From JAAAPF01 sp964481035 (GTDB lineage Bacteria > Pseudomonadota > Alphaproteobacteria > Geminicoccales > Geminicoccaceae): 14,007 bases of DNA. Position numbers and translations under genes: made by a program. Shown here in pieces: positions 1 through 7,239 of this stretch. Every line of letters starts with the position of its first letter. Positions within the stretch are counted from its first letter, which is position 1. Under the pieces are notes generated by a model. It worked only from the letters and a program-made list of their open reading frames with translations, was not told where the DNA came from and made no database searches. The DNA lies in the NCBI GenBank assembly GCA_964481035.1, contig CAYZSE010000095.1, positions 1-14,007 on the forward strand. The letters run 5' to 3'.

Positions 1-933
1 CGCTTCCCGCGGCCCGTGCTGGTCTGGCCCGTGACCGTCCAGGGCGAGCGCTGCGCGCCCGAGGTCGCGGCCGCCATCCGTGGCTTCAACGCGCTGCCCG
101 CGACCGGCTGGCCGCGGCGCCCGGACGTGCTGATCGTCGCCCGCGGCGGCGGCTCGATCGAGGACTTGTGGGGCTTCAACGACGAGGCCGTCGTCCGCGC
201 CGCCGCCGCGAGCGCCATCCCGCTCGTCTCCGCCGTCGGCCACGAGACCGACACGACGCTCATCGACCTCGCCGCCGATCTCAGGGCACCGACGCCGACG
301 GCGGCGGCCGAAGCCGTCGTCCCGGTCGCAGCCGAGCTGCGCCAACGGCTCGTGCGCGACGGCGACCGGCTGACGGCGACGCTCGAGCGCTCTCTGCAGA
401 ACGCGGCGCAACGGCTCGACGACGTCGGCGAAAAGCTGCCGCGCGTGAAGCTGCGGGCGCTCGAGGACCGGGCCCGCGCCTTGCGCGCGGCGAGCCTACG
501 GCTGCGCACGCCCGCGGACCTGTTGCGCGAGCGCGCGGCGGCGCTGGGGGTCGCCGGCCGCGGCCTGGAGCGCGCCTACGGCCAGCGGCTCGAGCGCGAC
601 GAGGGCCGGCTCGCCCGCGCCGTCGAGCGGCTGGAGCCGGCGCTCGCCCGCCGCCTCGAGCGCGGCGACACCCGCCTCGACGGCCTCGCCCGCCGCCTCG
701 ACAGCCTCAGCTACCAGCGCACCCTGGCACGCGGCTACGCCCTGGTGCGCGACGAGGCCGGCCGGCTCGTCGCCGGCGTCGCCGAGGCGCAGAGCCGCGC
801 CGCCCTGGAGATCGAGTTCGAGGACGGCCGGCTCGCGGTCCTGCCGGCCGACGGCGGCGGCAAGCGCGCCCGGCCCAAGCGCGCGCGGGCCGGCAAGGAC
901 GGCGACGGCCCGGCCCAACGCTCGCTTCTCTAG
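1..933 (+). CDS. xseA: Exodeoxyribonuclease VII large subunit, 5'-truncated by window edge
   Basis: Catalytic large subunit of exonuclease VII, which with several XseB subunits degrades single-stranded DNA into oligonucleotides in repair and recombination. The reading frame is open from base 1, so the N-terminal OB-fold and part of the nuclease core lie outside the window; about 310 of the usual 450-530 residues are visible. The visible part has family hallmarks: VARGGGSIEDLW followed by FNDE (about bases 136-189), then SAVGHETDTTLIDLAADLRA and PTPTAAAE (about 229-315). A long Arg/Leu/Glu-rich coiled-coil helical region follows, then the C-terminal LARGYALVRD element (about 724-753). The tail is basic (Lys/Arg/Gly-rich). 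mazG follows 29 nt downstream on the same strand. The family call is firm; the true start cannot be seen. A possible internal GTG at base 16 is only an edge artefact. Confidence 0.95.
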   Translation, partial: RFPRPVLVWPVTVQGERCAPEVAAAIRGFNALPATGWPRRPDVLIVARGGGSIEDLWGFNDEAVVRAAAASAIPLVSAVGHETDTTLIDLAADLRAPTPTAAAEAVVPVAAELRQRLVRDGDRLTATLERSLQNAAQRLDDVGEKLPRVKLRALEDRARALRAASLRLRTPADLLRERAAALGVAGRGLERAYGQRLERDEGRLARAVERLEPALARRLERGDTRLDGLARRLDSLSYQRTLARGYALVRDEAGRLVAGVAEAQSRAALEIEFEDGRLAVLPADGGGKRARPKRARAGKDGDGPAQRSLL

Positions 934-949
934 CCCCTCCTTTAGCCAC

Positions 950-953
950 GGAG
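950..953 (+). promoter_or_regulatory. Ribosome binding site deciding the mazG TTG start
   Basis: GGAG lies 9 nt upstream of TTG 963 in the short xseA-mazG spacer. It is the only good Shine-Dalgarno match here, and it supports the TTG start over the in-frame ATG at 1020, which has no comparable site. Confidence 0.6.
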
Positions 954-962
954 ACCCGACCT

Positions 963-1784
963 TTGCCCGTCCCGCCGCCCGACCCCGATCAGCCCGCCAT
1001 CGAGCGCCTGCTGGCGATCATGGCGGCATTGCGCGATCCCGACCTGGGCTGTCCCTGGGACATCGAGCAGAGCTTTACGACCATCGCGCCCTACACCATC
1101 GAGGAGGCCTACGAGGTCGCCGACGCCATCGAGCGCGGCCATGTCGAGGACTTGAAGAAGGAGCTGGGCGACCTCTTGCTCCAGGTCGTCTACCACGCGC
1201 GGATGGCCGAGGAGGCGGGCTGGTTCGCCTTCGCCGACATAGCCGCCGCCATCGCCGAGAAGATGATCCAGCGCCACCCGCACGTCTTCGGCGATGTCGA
1301 GGTCGCGGGTGCGGCGGCCCAGCGGGTCGCCTGGGAGGAGACCAAGCGCGCCGAGCGGGCCGCACGGGCCGAGGCCGAGGGCACGCGCGCGCGCATCCTC
1401 GCCGACGTGCCCCTGGCGCTGCCCGCCCTCAAGCGCGCGCAAAAGCTCCAGGCCCGCGCCGCGCGCGTCGGCTTCGACTGGCCCGACGCGGAGGGCGCGC
1501 GCGCCAAGGTCCGCGAGGAACTGCAGGAGGTCGAGCAGGCCCGTGGGGACCGCGCGGCGCTCGTGGCCGAGGTCGGCGATCTGCTGTTCGCCTGCGTCAA
1601 CCTCGCCCGCCACCTCGACGTCTCGGCCGAGGAGGCGCTGCAGGCGGCGTCGCGCAAGTTCGAGCGCCGCTTCGCCGCCATCGAGGATGCCCTCGCGGCG
1701 CAAGGCCTGCGGCCCGAGGAGGTCGATCTCGCCACCCTCGAGCGGCTCTGGCGAGCGGCCAAGTGCTTGGAGGTCGAGCCTTGA
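963..1784 (+). CDS. mazG: Nucleoside triphosphate pyrophosphohydrolase MazG (TTG start)
   Basis: Hydrolyses (d)NTPs to NMP and pyrophosphate; in E. coli it also lowers ppGpp and removes aberrant nucleotides. The 273-residue product matches the usual length (about 260-275) and has two tandem MazG domains. The first has GCPWD (residues 29-33), TIAPYTIEEAYE and ELGDLL (about 67), giving the EExxE...ExxD Mg2+ ligand pattern. The second has REELQEVE (about 184-191) and EVGDLLF (about 203). The start is TTG at 963: it lies 9 nt after a GGAG at 950-953 and restores the conserved IERLLAIMAALRDP opening. The first in-frame ATG, at 1020, would cut into that conserved N-terminus. It is probably cotranscribed with xseA (29 nt gap) and converges on hflX. 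In many alphaproteobacteria mazG sits next to hflX, as here. The family call is very secure; the start is moderately secure. Confidence 0.95.
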   Translation: MPVPPPDPDQPAIERLLAIMAALRDPDLGCPWDIEQSFTTIAPYTIEEAYEVADAIERGHVEDLKKELGDLLLQVVYHARMAEEAGWFAFADIAAAIAEKMIQRHPHVFGDVEVAGAAAQRVAWEETKRAERAARAEAEGTRARILADVPLALPALKRAQKLQARAARVGFDWPDAEGARAKVREELQEVEQARGDRAALVAEVGDLLFACVNLARHLDVSAEEALQAASRKFERRFAAIEDALAAQGLRPEEVDLATLERLWRAAKCLEVEP

Positions 1785-1816
1785 GCGCGCCCCGCCCGCG
1801 GCCATCGAGCCCGACC

Positions 1817-3091
1817 TCAGAAGGCGGCGCTCTTGTGCCCGGGATCCGGGATGTCCAGCTGCAGGCGTCGAGCGTTGGCGAAGCGCCGGACGCGCTCGAC
1901 GTTCTCGGTCGCGACATCGAGCTCGACCACGGTCTCCAGCTCGCCGTCCTCGCGGTGCACGACGGCGCCGAGGCCGTAGGCGCGCGCCAACGCCTCGCCG
2001 TCGGCGACCGGGACGTGCAGCGTCATGCGGGTGCGAAAACGCCCCAAGCGCGCGGCGACGAGGGCCAAGAGATCGCCCTCGCCCTCGCCCGTCACCGCCG
2101 AGCCCAGGACGGCGCCGCCGGGCCGCGCCCGGGCGTCGAGTGCCGCGCGCTCCTCCGCGTCCAGCATGTCGACCTTGTTCCAGAGCTCGACGACGCGCCG
2201 CTCCTGCGCCGCCTCGTCGAGGCCGAGCTCGGCGAGCACCGCCGCCACATCGGCGCGCTGGGCGTCGCTCGCCGGGCTCGCGATGTCGCGGACGTGAACG
2301 ATGACCTCCGCCGCGAGCACCTCCTCGAGGGTCGCGCGGAAGGCGGCGACGAGCTGGGTCGGCAGATCGGAGATGAAGCCGACGGTGTCGCTCAAGGCCA
2401 CCCGCTCGCCCGTCGGCAGACGGACCGCACGGATGGTCGGATCGAGGGTCGCGAACAGCTGATCGGCGGCGAGCACGTCGGCGCGGGTCAGCCGGTTGAA
2501 CCAGGTCGACTTGCCGGCGTTGGTGTAGCCGACCAGCGCCACGGCCGGCAGCGGAACGCGGCCGCGGGCGTCGCGCTGCAGCGTTCGGGTGCGCTTGACC
2601 TCGGCGAGCTGGCGGCGGATCTGCGTGATGCGGTCGTCGATGCGTCGCCGGTCGAGCTCGATCTGCCGCTCGCCGGGGCCGCCCATGAAGCCGGCGCCGC
2701 CCCGCTGCCGCTCGAGATGGGTCCAGGAGCGGACCAGCCGCGAGCGCTGGTAGCTCAAGGCGGCGAGCTCGACCTGCAGCCGGCCTTCAGCCGTCTGCGC
2801 GCGCTCGCCGAAGATCTCCAGAATGAGGCCCGTGCGATCGATGACCTTGGCCTGCAGCGCGCGCTCCAGGTTGCGCTGCTGAATCGGCGTCAGCGCAGCA
2901 TCGACGACCGCGAGCTCGATGCGCTCGTCGGCGACGAGGTCCTTCAGCCAGCCGAGCCGACCGCCGCCGATGAGCGTCGCCGGACGGGGGTCGCGCAAAG
3001 GGAACCGCTCGGCCGTCGCGATCTCGACACCGAGACCGCGGGCGAGGCGAACCGCCTCGTCGAGGCGCTCGACGCCGAGCCGCTCGGACAT
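1817..3091 (-). CDS. hflX: GTPase HflX, ribosome-dissociating factor
   Basis: HflX is a ribosome-binding GTPase that splits stalled or stress-inactivated 70S ribosomes. From ATG 3091 the product is 424 residues. It has the N-terminal HflX domain (DRTGLILEIFGERAQTAEG, then WTHLERQRGGAGFMGGPGE), a coiled-coil linker (QIRRQLAEVKRTR), and a TrmE-Era-type G domain: G1 GYTNAGKS (about residues 188-195), G3 DTVGF (about 235-239), G4 NKVD (about 305-308). A short C-terminal domain follows. It is the last gene of the ntrB-hflX operon, downstream of hfq, the classic hfq-hflX pairing. The start is odd: family-like sequence (AVVVRPELDPR) continues in frame upstream of 3091, yet there is no ATG, GTG, TTG or CTG between the hfq stop and 3091. 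The frame stays open to a TTG at 3364 deep inside hfq, which is an unlikely start. The function is secure; the N-terminus is uncertain. Confidence 0.93.
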   Translation of the reverse strand: MSERLGVERLDEAVRLARGLGVEIATAERFPLRDPRPATLIGGGRLGWLKDLVADERIELAVVDAALTPIQQRNLERALQAKVIDRTGLILEIFGERAQTAEGRLQVELAALSYQRSRLVRSWTHLERQRGGAGFMGGPGERQIELDRRRIDDRITQIRRQLAEVKRTRTLQRDARGRVPLPAVALVGYTNAGKSTWFNRLTRADVLAADQLFATLDPTIRAVRLPTGERVALSDTVGFISDLPTQLVAAFRATLEEVLAAEVIVHVRDIASPASDAQRADVAAVLAELGLDEAAQERRVVELWNKVDMLDAEERAALDARARPGGAVLGSAVTGEGEGDLLALVAARLGRFRTRMTLHVPVADGEALARAYGLGAVVHREDGELETVVELDVATENVERVRRFANARRLQLDIPDPGHKSAAF

Positions 3092-3165
3092 TCGCGGGTC
3101 GAGCTCGGGGCGGACGACGACCGCCCGGCCCGAGCTCTCGCCCGGGGGAGGCGGGCCCGTCGCGC

Positions 3166-3495
3166 CTACTCCGGCGTCGCCGCGGCGGGCGCCGCCGGGG
3201 CTGCGGCGGGCGCCGCCGTGGCTGCGGCAGCGGCCGGAGCCGTGGCCGCCCCTTGGGCTTCCTGGCCGGGCTCGTACAGCCGGATCGGCGCTGCCGGCAT
3301 CACCGTCGACACCGCGTGCTTGTAGACCAATTGCACATGGCCGTCCCGCCGCAGCAACAGGCAAAAATTGTCGAACGAGCTGATCACGCCCTGCAATTTG
3401 ACCCCGTTGATGAGAAAGATCGTCACCGCAATCTTGTTCTTGCGAACGTGGTTGAGGAACACGTCTTGCAAGTTGGGCGATTTTTCGGCCGCCAT
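3166..3495 (-). CDS. hfq: RNA chaperone Hfq with Ala/Pro-rich tail
   Basis: Hexameric Sm-like RNA chaperone that pairs small RNAs with target mRNAs. In alphaproteobacteria it is also known to influence nifA and nitrogen-fixation gene expression. The 109-residue product opens with NLQDVFLNHVRKNK (the proximal-face Gln is present), followed by Sm1 (VTIFLINGVKLQGVISSFDNF) and Sm2 (VYKHAVSTVMP) with the conserved Tyr-Lys-His. After about residue 75 comes a low-complexity Ala/Pro tail of about 30 residues, made of near-repeats of AAPA. ATG 3495 has a good Shine-Dalgarno (AAAGG, 8-9 nt upstream). It lies 72 nt downstream of the aminotransferase gene and directly upstream of hflX. The wider gap than elsewhere in the operon would allow its own promoter, but I could not identify one. 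Confidence 0.97.
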   Translation of the reverse strand: MAAEKSPNLQDVFLNHVRKNKIAVTIFLINGVKLQGVISSFDNFCLLLRRDGHVQLVYKHAVSTVMPAAPIRLYEPGQEAQGAATAPAAAAATAAPAAAPAAPAAATPE

Positions 3496-3535
3496 TTGTT
3501 GAACCTTTCGGAACGCGTCGCGAGAGAAGCTAAGG

Positions 3536-3558
3536 CGACGAAAGTGGGAACCACGTCG
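3536..3558 (-). other. Small hairpin in the aminotransferase-hfq spacer
   Basis: Within the 72-nt gap (3496-3567), transcribed-strand arms CGAC+GTGG and CCAC+GTCG can pair as 4+4 base pairs around a TTC loop, with a TTTC bulge on one side. It begins about 10 nt after the aminotransferase stop. It is followed by CCTTAGCTTCTC with no T-run, so it does not look like a full intrinsic terminator. It could be an mRNA processing or partial attenuation point before hfq, or chance in GC-rich DNA. Confidence 0.3.
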
Positions 3559-3567
3559 GCTGCAATG

Positions 3568-4458
3568 TTACTCTGCCGCCGCGGCGACGGCAACGCCCGC
3601 CGGTTGGCGATTGCCGAAGACGTGCCGATGGAATGCCGTCTGCAGTCGCCGGGTCACCGGCCCGGGCTCGCCGTCGCCGACCACCCGGTCGTCGACCCGC
3701 ACCACGGGCATCACCCAGGAGCTCGTGCTCGACAAGAACGCCTCCTGCGCGTGCGCGATCTCGTCGACGGTGAAGGCCCGTTCCGCGACGCGGAAGCCCT
3801 CGGCATCGGCCAGTTCCAAGATCACCGATCTGGTCACGCCACCGAGGATCAGCGACGACAGCGGATGGGTGCGCAGCACGCCGTCGGCGTCGACGATGAA
3901 GGCGTTGCTGCTGGTGGCCTCGGTGACGATGTCGCCCGCGCGCACGAGCCACGCCTCATAGGCGCCCGCCTCGGCCGCCTCCTGCTTGGCGAGCACATTC
4001 GGCAGGAGGCTGATCGACTTGACCTCGCACTTGAGCCAGCGGATGTCGGGTGCCGTGACCACGTTCACACCGGCGGCGTAATCGCCGGCGGCCGGGCGCT
4101 TGAGCCGCTTGGCGGTGATGAACAGCGACGGCGTCGCGTGGCGCGGGAACAGATGGTCGCGCGGCGCGCTGCCGCGGCTGACCTGGAGATAGACGGTGGC
4201 CTCGGCGAGCCGGTTGCGGCGCACGGTCTCGAGCACGATCTGCCGCAACGCCGCGTCGGTCATCGGTGGCTCGATCCGCAGCGCCGCGAGCGAGCGGTGC
4301 AGCCGCGCGAAGTGCCGATCGCCGTCGACCATCCGGCCGTGGACCACCTTGAGAACCTCGTAGACGCCGTCGGCGAACTGGTTGCCGCGATCCTCGACGT
4401 GGACGGTGGCGTCGCGCTTGGGCAGGTAGCGCCCGTTGACATAGGCGATCCGGGCCAT
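3568..4458 (-). CDS. D-amino acid aminotransferase (PLP fold type IV)
   Basis: A 296-residue class IV aminotransferase, most like D-alanine/D-amino acid transaminase (D-Ala + 2-oxoglutarate to pyruvate + D-Glu), which feeds D-amino acids to peptidoglycan synthesis. Support: QFADGVYEVLKV near residues 27-37; the catalytic PLP lysine in CEVKSISLLPNVLAKQEA (K147); VTEATSSNAFIV (E180) and LGGVTRSVILELA, which hold the cofactor. SRGSAPRDHLFP carries the Arg/His pair (R100, H102) that binds the substrate carboxylate in D-specific members, favouring a D-amino acid enzyme over a branched-chain transaminase or aminodeoxychorismate lyase. The ATG has GGAG 7 nt upstream. The frame stays open far upstream through trkA, but that is a shadow. 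It sits between trkA and hfq, 17 nt after trkA, so is almost certainly cotranscribed with the ntr genes. The exact substrate is inferred. Confidence 0.9.
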   Translation of the reverse strand: MARIAYVNGRYLPKRDATVHVEDRGNQFADGVYEVLKVVHGRMVDGDRHFARLHRSLAALRIEPPMTDAALRQIVLETVRRNRLAEATVYLQVSRGSAPRDHLFPRHATPSLFITAKRLKRPAAGDYAAGVNVVTAPDIRWLKCEVKSISLLPNVLAKQEAAEAGAYEAWLVRAGDIVTEATSSNAFIVDADGVLRTHPLSSLILGGVTRSVILELADAEGFRVAERAFTVDEIAHAQEAFLSSTSSWVMPVVRVDDRVVGDGEPGPVTRRLQTAFHRHVFGNRQPAGVAVAAAAE

Positions 4459-4475
4459 GTGTCCTCTCCGGTCGT

Positions 4476-5852
4476 TCAAAAGTAATCTAGGCGCACGGCA
4501 AACAGCTTTTCCACCCGCTTCACCATTTGGGCCCGCGCGGCGACGATGACACGGTCCCGGGCGTAGATCACGGTGTCGCCGCGGGGCGTGAGCACACGGT
4601 CGCCGCGGACGACGGCGGCGACGATCACCCCGGCCGGCAGCCGCACCTCCTTGAGCGGCAGACCGACCAGCGGTGACGTCTCGAGGGCCTCGGCCTCGAA
4701 CACCTCGGCCGCCCCGTCGACGATCGACTGCACGGCCCGGATGCGGCCGCGGCGAACATGGCGGAGCACGCTGGAGACCGTCGTTTCCCGAGGGTTGATC
4801 GCGACGTCGATGCCGAGAGGGCCGAGCAGCGGCGCGTAATTGCCGTGGTTGACGAGCGAGAAAGCGAGCGCGCAACCCTGTCGCTTGGCCAGCAACGCCG
4901 ACATGATGTTGACCTCGTCGTCGTTGGTCACGCAGACGATCGCTCCGGCGGCCCGGACGTTGGCCTCGCTCAAGAGCTCGTCCTCGCGGGCGTCGCCCAG
5001 AAGGACGTTGATGCGGGGATGGGCCGCCGCCAGGGCCTCCGCCCGCTCCGCCCGCCATTCGATGAGCTTGAGCGCGACATCGGGGCGTGCCTGCTCGATG
5101 ATCTCGATGAGATAGCGCCCGACATTGCCGCCGCCGACGACGGCGAGACGCTCGGCCTGCGGCTTCTCGTAGCCGAACGCGCTCATCGCCCGCTCCATGC
5201 GCGCTGTCTCGACGACGAAATAGGCGTCGTCGCCCTCGAGGAGCTGGTCGTCGCCGCCGGGCACGAAGAAGTGGCCGTCGCGCACGATACCGACGGTCGT
5301 CAGGTGCAGATCCGGGAAGAGAAACCCGAGCTGCCGCAAGGGCGTGTCCAGCATCGGGCAATCGATGTTGCAGCGCACGGCCATGAGCCGCACCCGGTCC
5401 TCGGCAAACGGGATGACCTCGAGCGCTCCGGGCACCTCCAGCCGCCGGGCGATGGTCCGCGCAACCTCGTATTCGGGCGAGATGATGACGTCGATGGGCA
5501 GATGCGCAGAGCGAAACAGGTCGTTCCAGCGCGGCGCCAGATAGGCCTGCTGGCGGATCCGCGCGATCTTGGTCGGCACGTCGAAGAGCGTGTGCGACAC
5601 TTGGCAGGCCACCATGTTGACCTCGTCCGCGTGGGTCACCGCGATCAGCATGTCCGCATCCGGGGCACCGGCGCTCGCGAGCACGTCCGGGTGCGACGCG
5701 TGGCCCGCGATCGCCTTGATGTCGAGGCTCTCGCCGAGCTTCTGGGCGAGGTCCTGGCGCTGGTCGATGACCGTCACGTCGTGCCCGGCGCGCACCAGGT
5801 AGCTGGAGATGTTCATGCCGACGAGCCCGGCGCCGCAGACGACGACCTTCAA
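4476..5852 (-). CDS. trkA: Trk potassium uptake regulatory protein TrkA (TTG start)
   Basis: Peripheral NAD(H)-binding cytoplasmic subunit that gates TrkH/TrkG K+ channels at the membrane. The 458-residue product is the full double-length form (E. coli TrkA is also 458). The first RCK/Rossmann domain starts at once (VVVCGAGLVG, GxGxxG at 7-12, acidic D30); TrkA-C follows at about 145-220; the second Rossmann domain has GGGNVG at 240-245 and the second TrkA-C ends the protein. The start is TTG 5852, which gives the conserved MKVVVCGAG opening. GAGGG at 5861-5865 lies 8 nt upstream, inside the ntrX 3' end. Only 4 nt separate it from the ntrX stop, suggesting translational coupling. trkA after ntrYX is a usual alphaproteobacterial arrangement. 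No trkH is present here, so the channel must be encoded elsewhere. Confidence 0.96.
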   Translation of the reverse strand: MKVVVCGAGLVGMNISSYLVRAGHDVTVIDQRQDLAQKLGESLDIKAIAGHASHPDVLASAGAPDADMLIAVTHADEVNMVACQVSHTLFDVPTKIARIRQQAYLAPRWNDLFRSAHLPIDVIISPEYEVARTIARRLEVPGALEVIPFAEDRVRLMAVRCNIDCPMLDTPLRQLGFLFPDLHLTTVGIVRDGHFFVPGGDDQLLEGDDAYFVVETARMERAMSAFGYEKPQAERLAVVGGGNVGRYLIEIIEQARPDVALKLIEWRAERAEALAAAHPRINVLLGDAREDELLSEANVRAAGAIVCVTNDDEVNIMSALLAKRQGCALAFSLVNHGNYAPLLGPLGIDVAINPRETTVSSVLRHVRRGRIRAVQSIVDGAAEVFEAEALETSPLVGLPLKEVRLPAGVIVAAVVRGDRVLTPRGDTVIYARDRVIVAARAQMVKRVEKLFAVRLDYF

Positions 5853-5856
5853 AGCG

Positions 5857-7239
5857 TCAGCCCTCGCTGCTCTGGAGATCCAGCGAGCGCAGCTTGCGGT
5901 GCAAGGCCGAGCGTTCCATCCCGACGAACAGCGCGGTCCGCGACACGTTGCCGCCGAACCGCTCGAGCTGTGCCTTCAGGTAGGCCCGCTCGAACCGCTC
6001 GCGCGCGTCCCTGAGAGGCAGCGTCACGTAGTCGGCGGCGTGGATGTCGAGGGCCGCGTTGGCGCCTTGGACGATCTCGGGCGGTAGCGCGTCGACGTCG
6101 ATGTCACTGCGCGGATCGCCCGGCGCCATGATGATGATGCGCTCGATGGCGTTCTTCAGCTCGCGGACGTTGCCGGGCCATTCGGCCGCCTGCAGGATCG
6201 CGAGCGCCTCGTCGGAAAAGGCGCGCCTGGGCAGGCCCGCGGCGCGGGTCAGCAGCTCGACGAAATGCTCGACGAAGAGCGGAATGTCCTCGCGCCGCTG
6301 GCTCAACGGCGGCACGTGCAGCGGCACGACGTTGAGGCGGTAGTACAGGTCCTCGCGAAACCGCCCCGCCTGGATCTCGTCCTCGAGCCGGGCATGGGTG
6401 GCGGCGAGGATGCGTACGTCGACGCCGATCTCCTGGGTTCCGCCGACGCGCAGGAAACGCTGCTCTTGGAGAACGCGCAGCAATTTCCCTTGGGTCTCGA
6501 GCGGCATGTCGGCCACCTCGTCGATCAACAGCGTCCCGCCGTGGGCGCGCTCGAGCATCCCGGCCCGGACGATGTCGCCGGCGGGACGGCGCTCCTCGCT
6601 GCCGAAGAGCTCGAGGGCGACGCGCTCCGGCGCCAGGGTCGCGGCGTTGATGACGAGAAACGGCCCCTCCGACCGCCGCGAGCGGGCGTGCAGGCCGCGG
6701 GCGACGATCTCCTTGCCGACCCCGGCGGGACCGGTGATGAGCAGCCGGCTGTTGGTCGGCGCCACCCGCTCGATCGCCTGACGGATCTGGCTCATCGCCG
6801 GGGAGCGGCCGATCAGCACGTCGTCGGCACGGGATTTGAGGCGCAGCTCCGCCACCTCGCGGCGCAACTTTGCCGCCTCCAGCGCACGGGCGACGGCGAT
6901 GAGGAGGCGGTCCGCCTTGAAGGGCTTCTCGAGAAAGTCGTAGGCGCCCTTGCGAATGGCGGCGACGGCCGTCTCGATCGTGCCATGGCCGCTGATCACG
7001 AGCACCGGCAGCTCCGGCTCGCGCCGCCGCATCTCGTCCAGGAGCTCGATTCCGTCGAGCTCGCTCCCCTCGAGCCAGACGTCGAGCAGGACGAGCGCGG
7101 GCGGCGTCGCGTCGAGCTCGCGCAGGGCCTCCGTGCTGTCCTTGGCCGAACGGGGCCTGAAGCCCTCGTCCTCCAGGATGTCGGCCACCGTCTCGCGAAT
7201 GGCGGCCTCGTCGTCGACGATCAGGATGTCCGCGCTCAT
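5857..7239 (-). CDS. ntrX: Response regulator NtrX (AAA+ type, lacks GAFTGA)
   Basis: DNA-binding response regulator partnered with sensor NtrY; in alphaproteobacteria it controls nitrogen, redox/respiratory and envelope genes. The 460-residue product has a receiver domain (ILIVDDEAAIRET; phosphoacceptor D53 in LVLLDVW; SGHGTIE; K105 in LEKPF). An AAA+ domain follows with Walker A GPAGVGKE (about 170-177), Walker B LLIDEVAD (about 237-244) and the sensor region FREDLYYRLNVVPLHVPPL. The C-terminal FIS-type helix-turn-helix is near 420-455 (GGNVSRTALFVGMERSALHRKL). Where NtrC carries GAFTGA, this protein has ELFGSEERRPAGDIVRAGML, so the sigma54-contacting loop motif is missing, as reported for other NtrX proteins. 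Its ATG overlaps the ntrY stop as ATGA, and a strong Shine-Dalgarno is lacking, pointing to coupled translation. Confidence 0.95.
   Translation of the reverse strand: MSADILIVDDEAAIRETVADILEDEGFRPRSAKDSTEALRELDATPPALVLLDVWLEGSELDGIELLDEMRRREPELPVLVISGHGTIETAVAAIRKGAYDFLEKPFKADRLLIAVARALEAAKLRREVAELRLKSRADDVLIGRSPAMSQIRQAIERVAPTNSRLLITGPAGVGKEIVARGLHARSRRSEGPFLVINAATLAPERVALELFGSEERRPAGDIVRAGMLERAHGGTLLIDEVADMPLETQGKLLRVLQEQRFLRVGGTQEIGVDVRILAATHARLEDEIQAGRFREDLYYRLNVVPLHVPPLSQRREDIPLFVEHFVELLTRAAGLPRRAFSDEALAILQAAEWPGNVRELKNAIERIIIMAPGDPRSDIDVDALPPEIVQGANAALDIHAADYVTLPLRDARERFERAYLKAQLERFGGNVSRTALFVGMERSALHRKLRSLDLQSSEG

Noticed and set aside
168..962. In-frame extension of mazG back into xseA
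   Set aside because: The extension is an Arg/Ala/Pro-rich out-of-frame reading of xseA. The MazG domain begins after TTG 963, which has its own ribosome binding site.
1785..1816. Bidirectional terminator between the convergent mazG and hflX stops
   Set aside because: The 32-bp gap is GC-rich but shows no clear inverted repeat and no T-run on either strand.
1763..3325. A 520-codon plus-strand frame opposite hflX
   Set aside because: Composition is antisense-like with no domain, and the opposite strand encodes a complete HflX with all G motifs.
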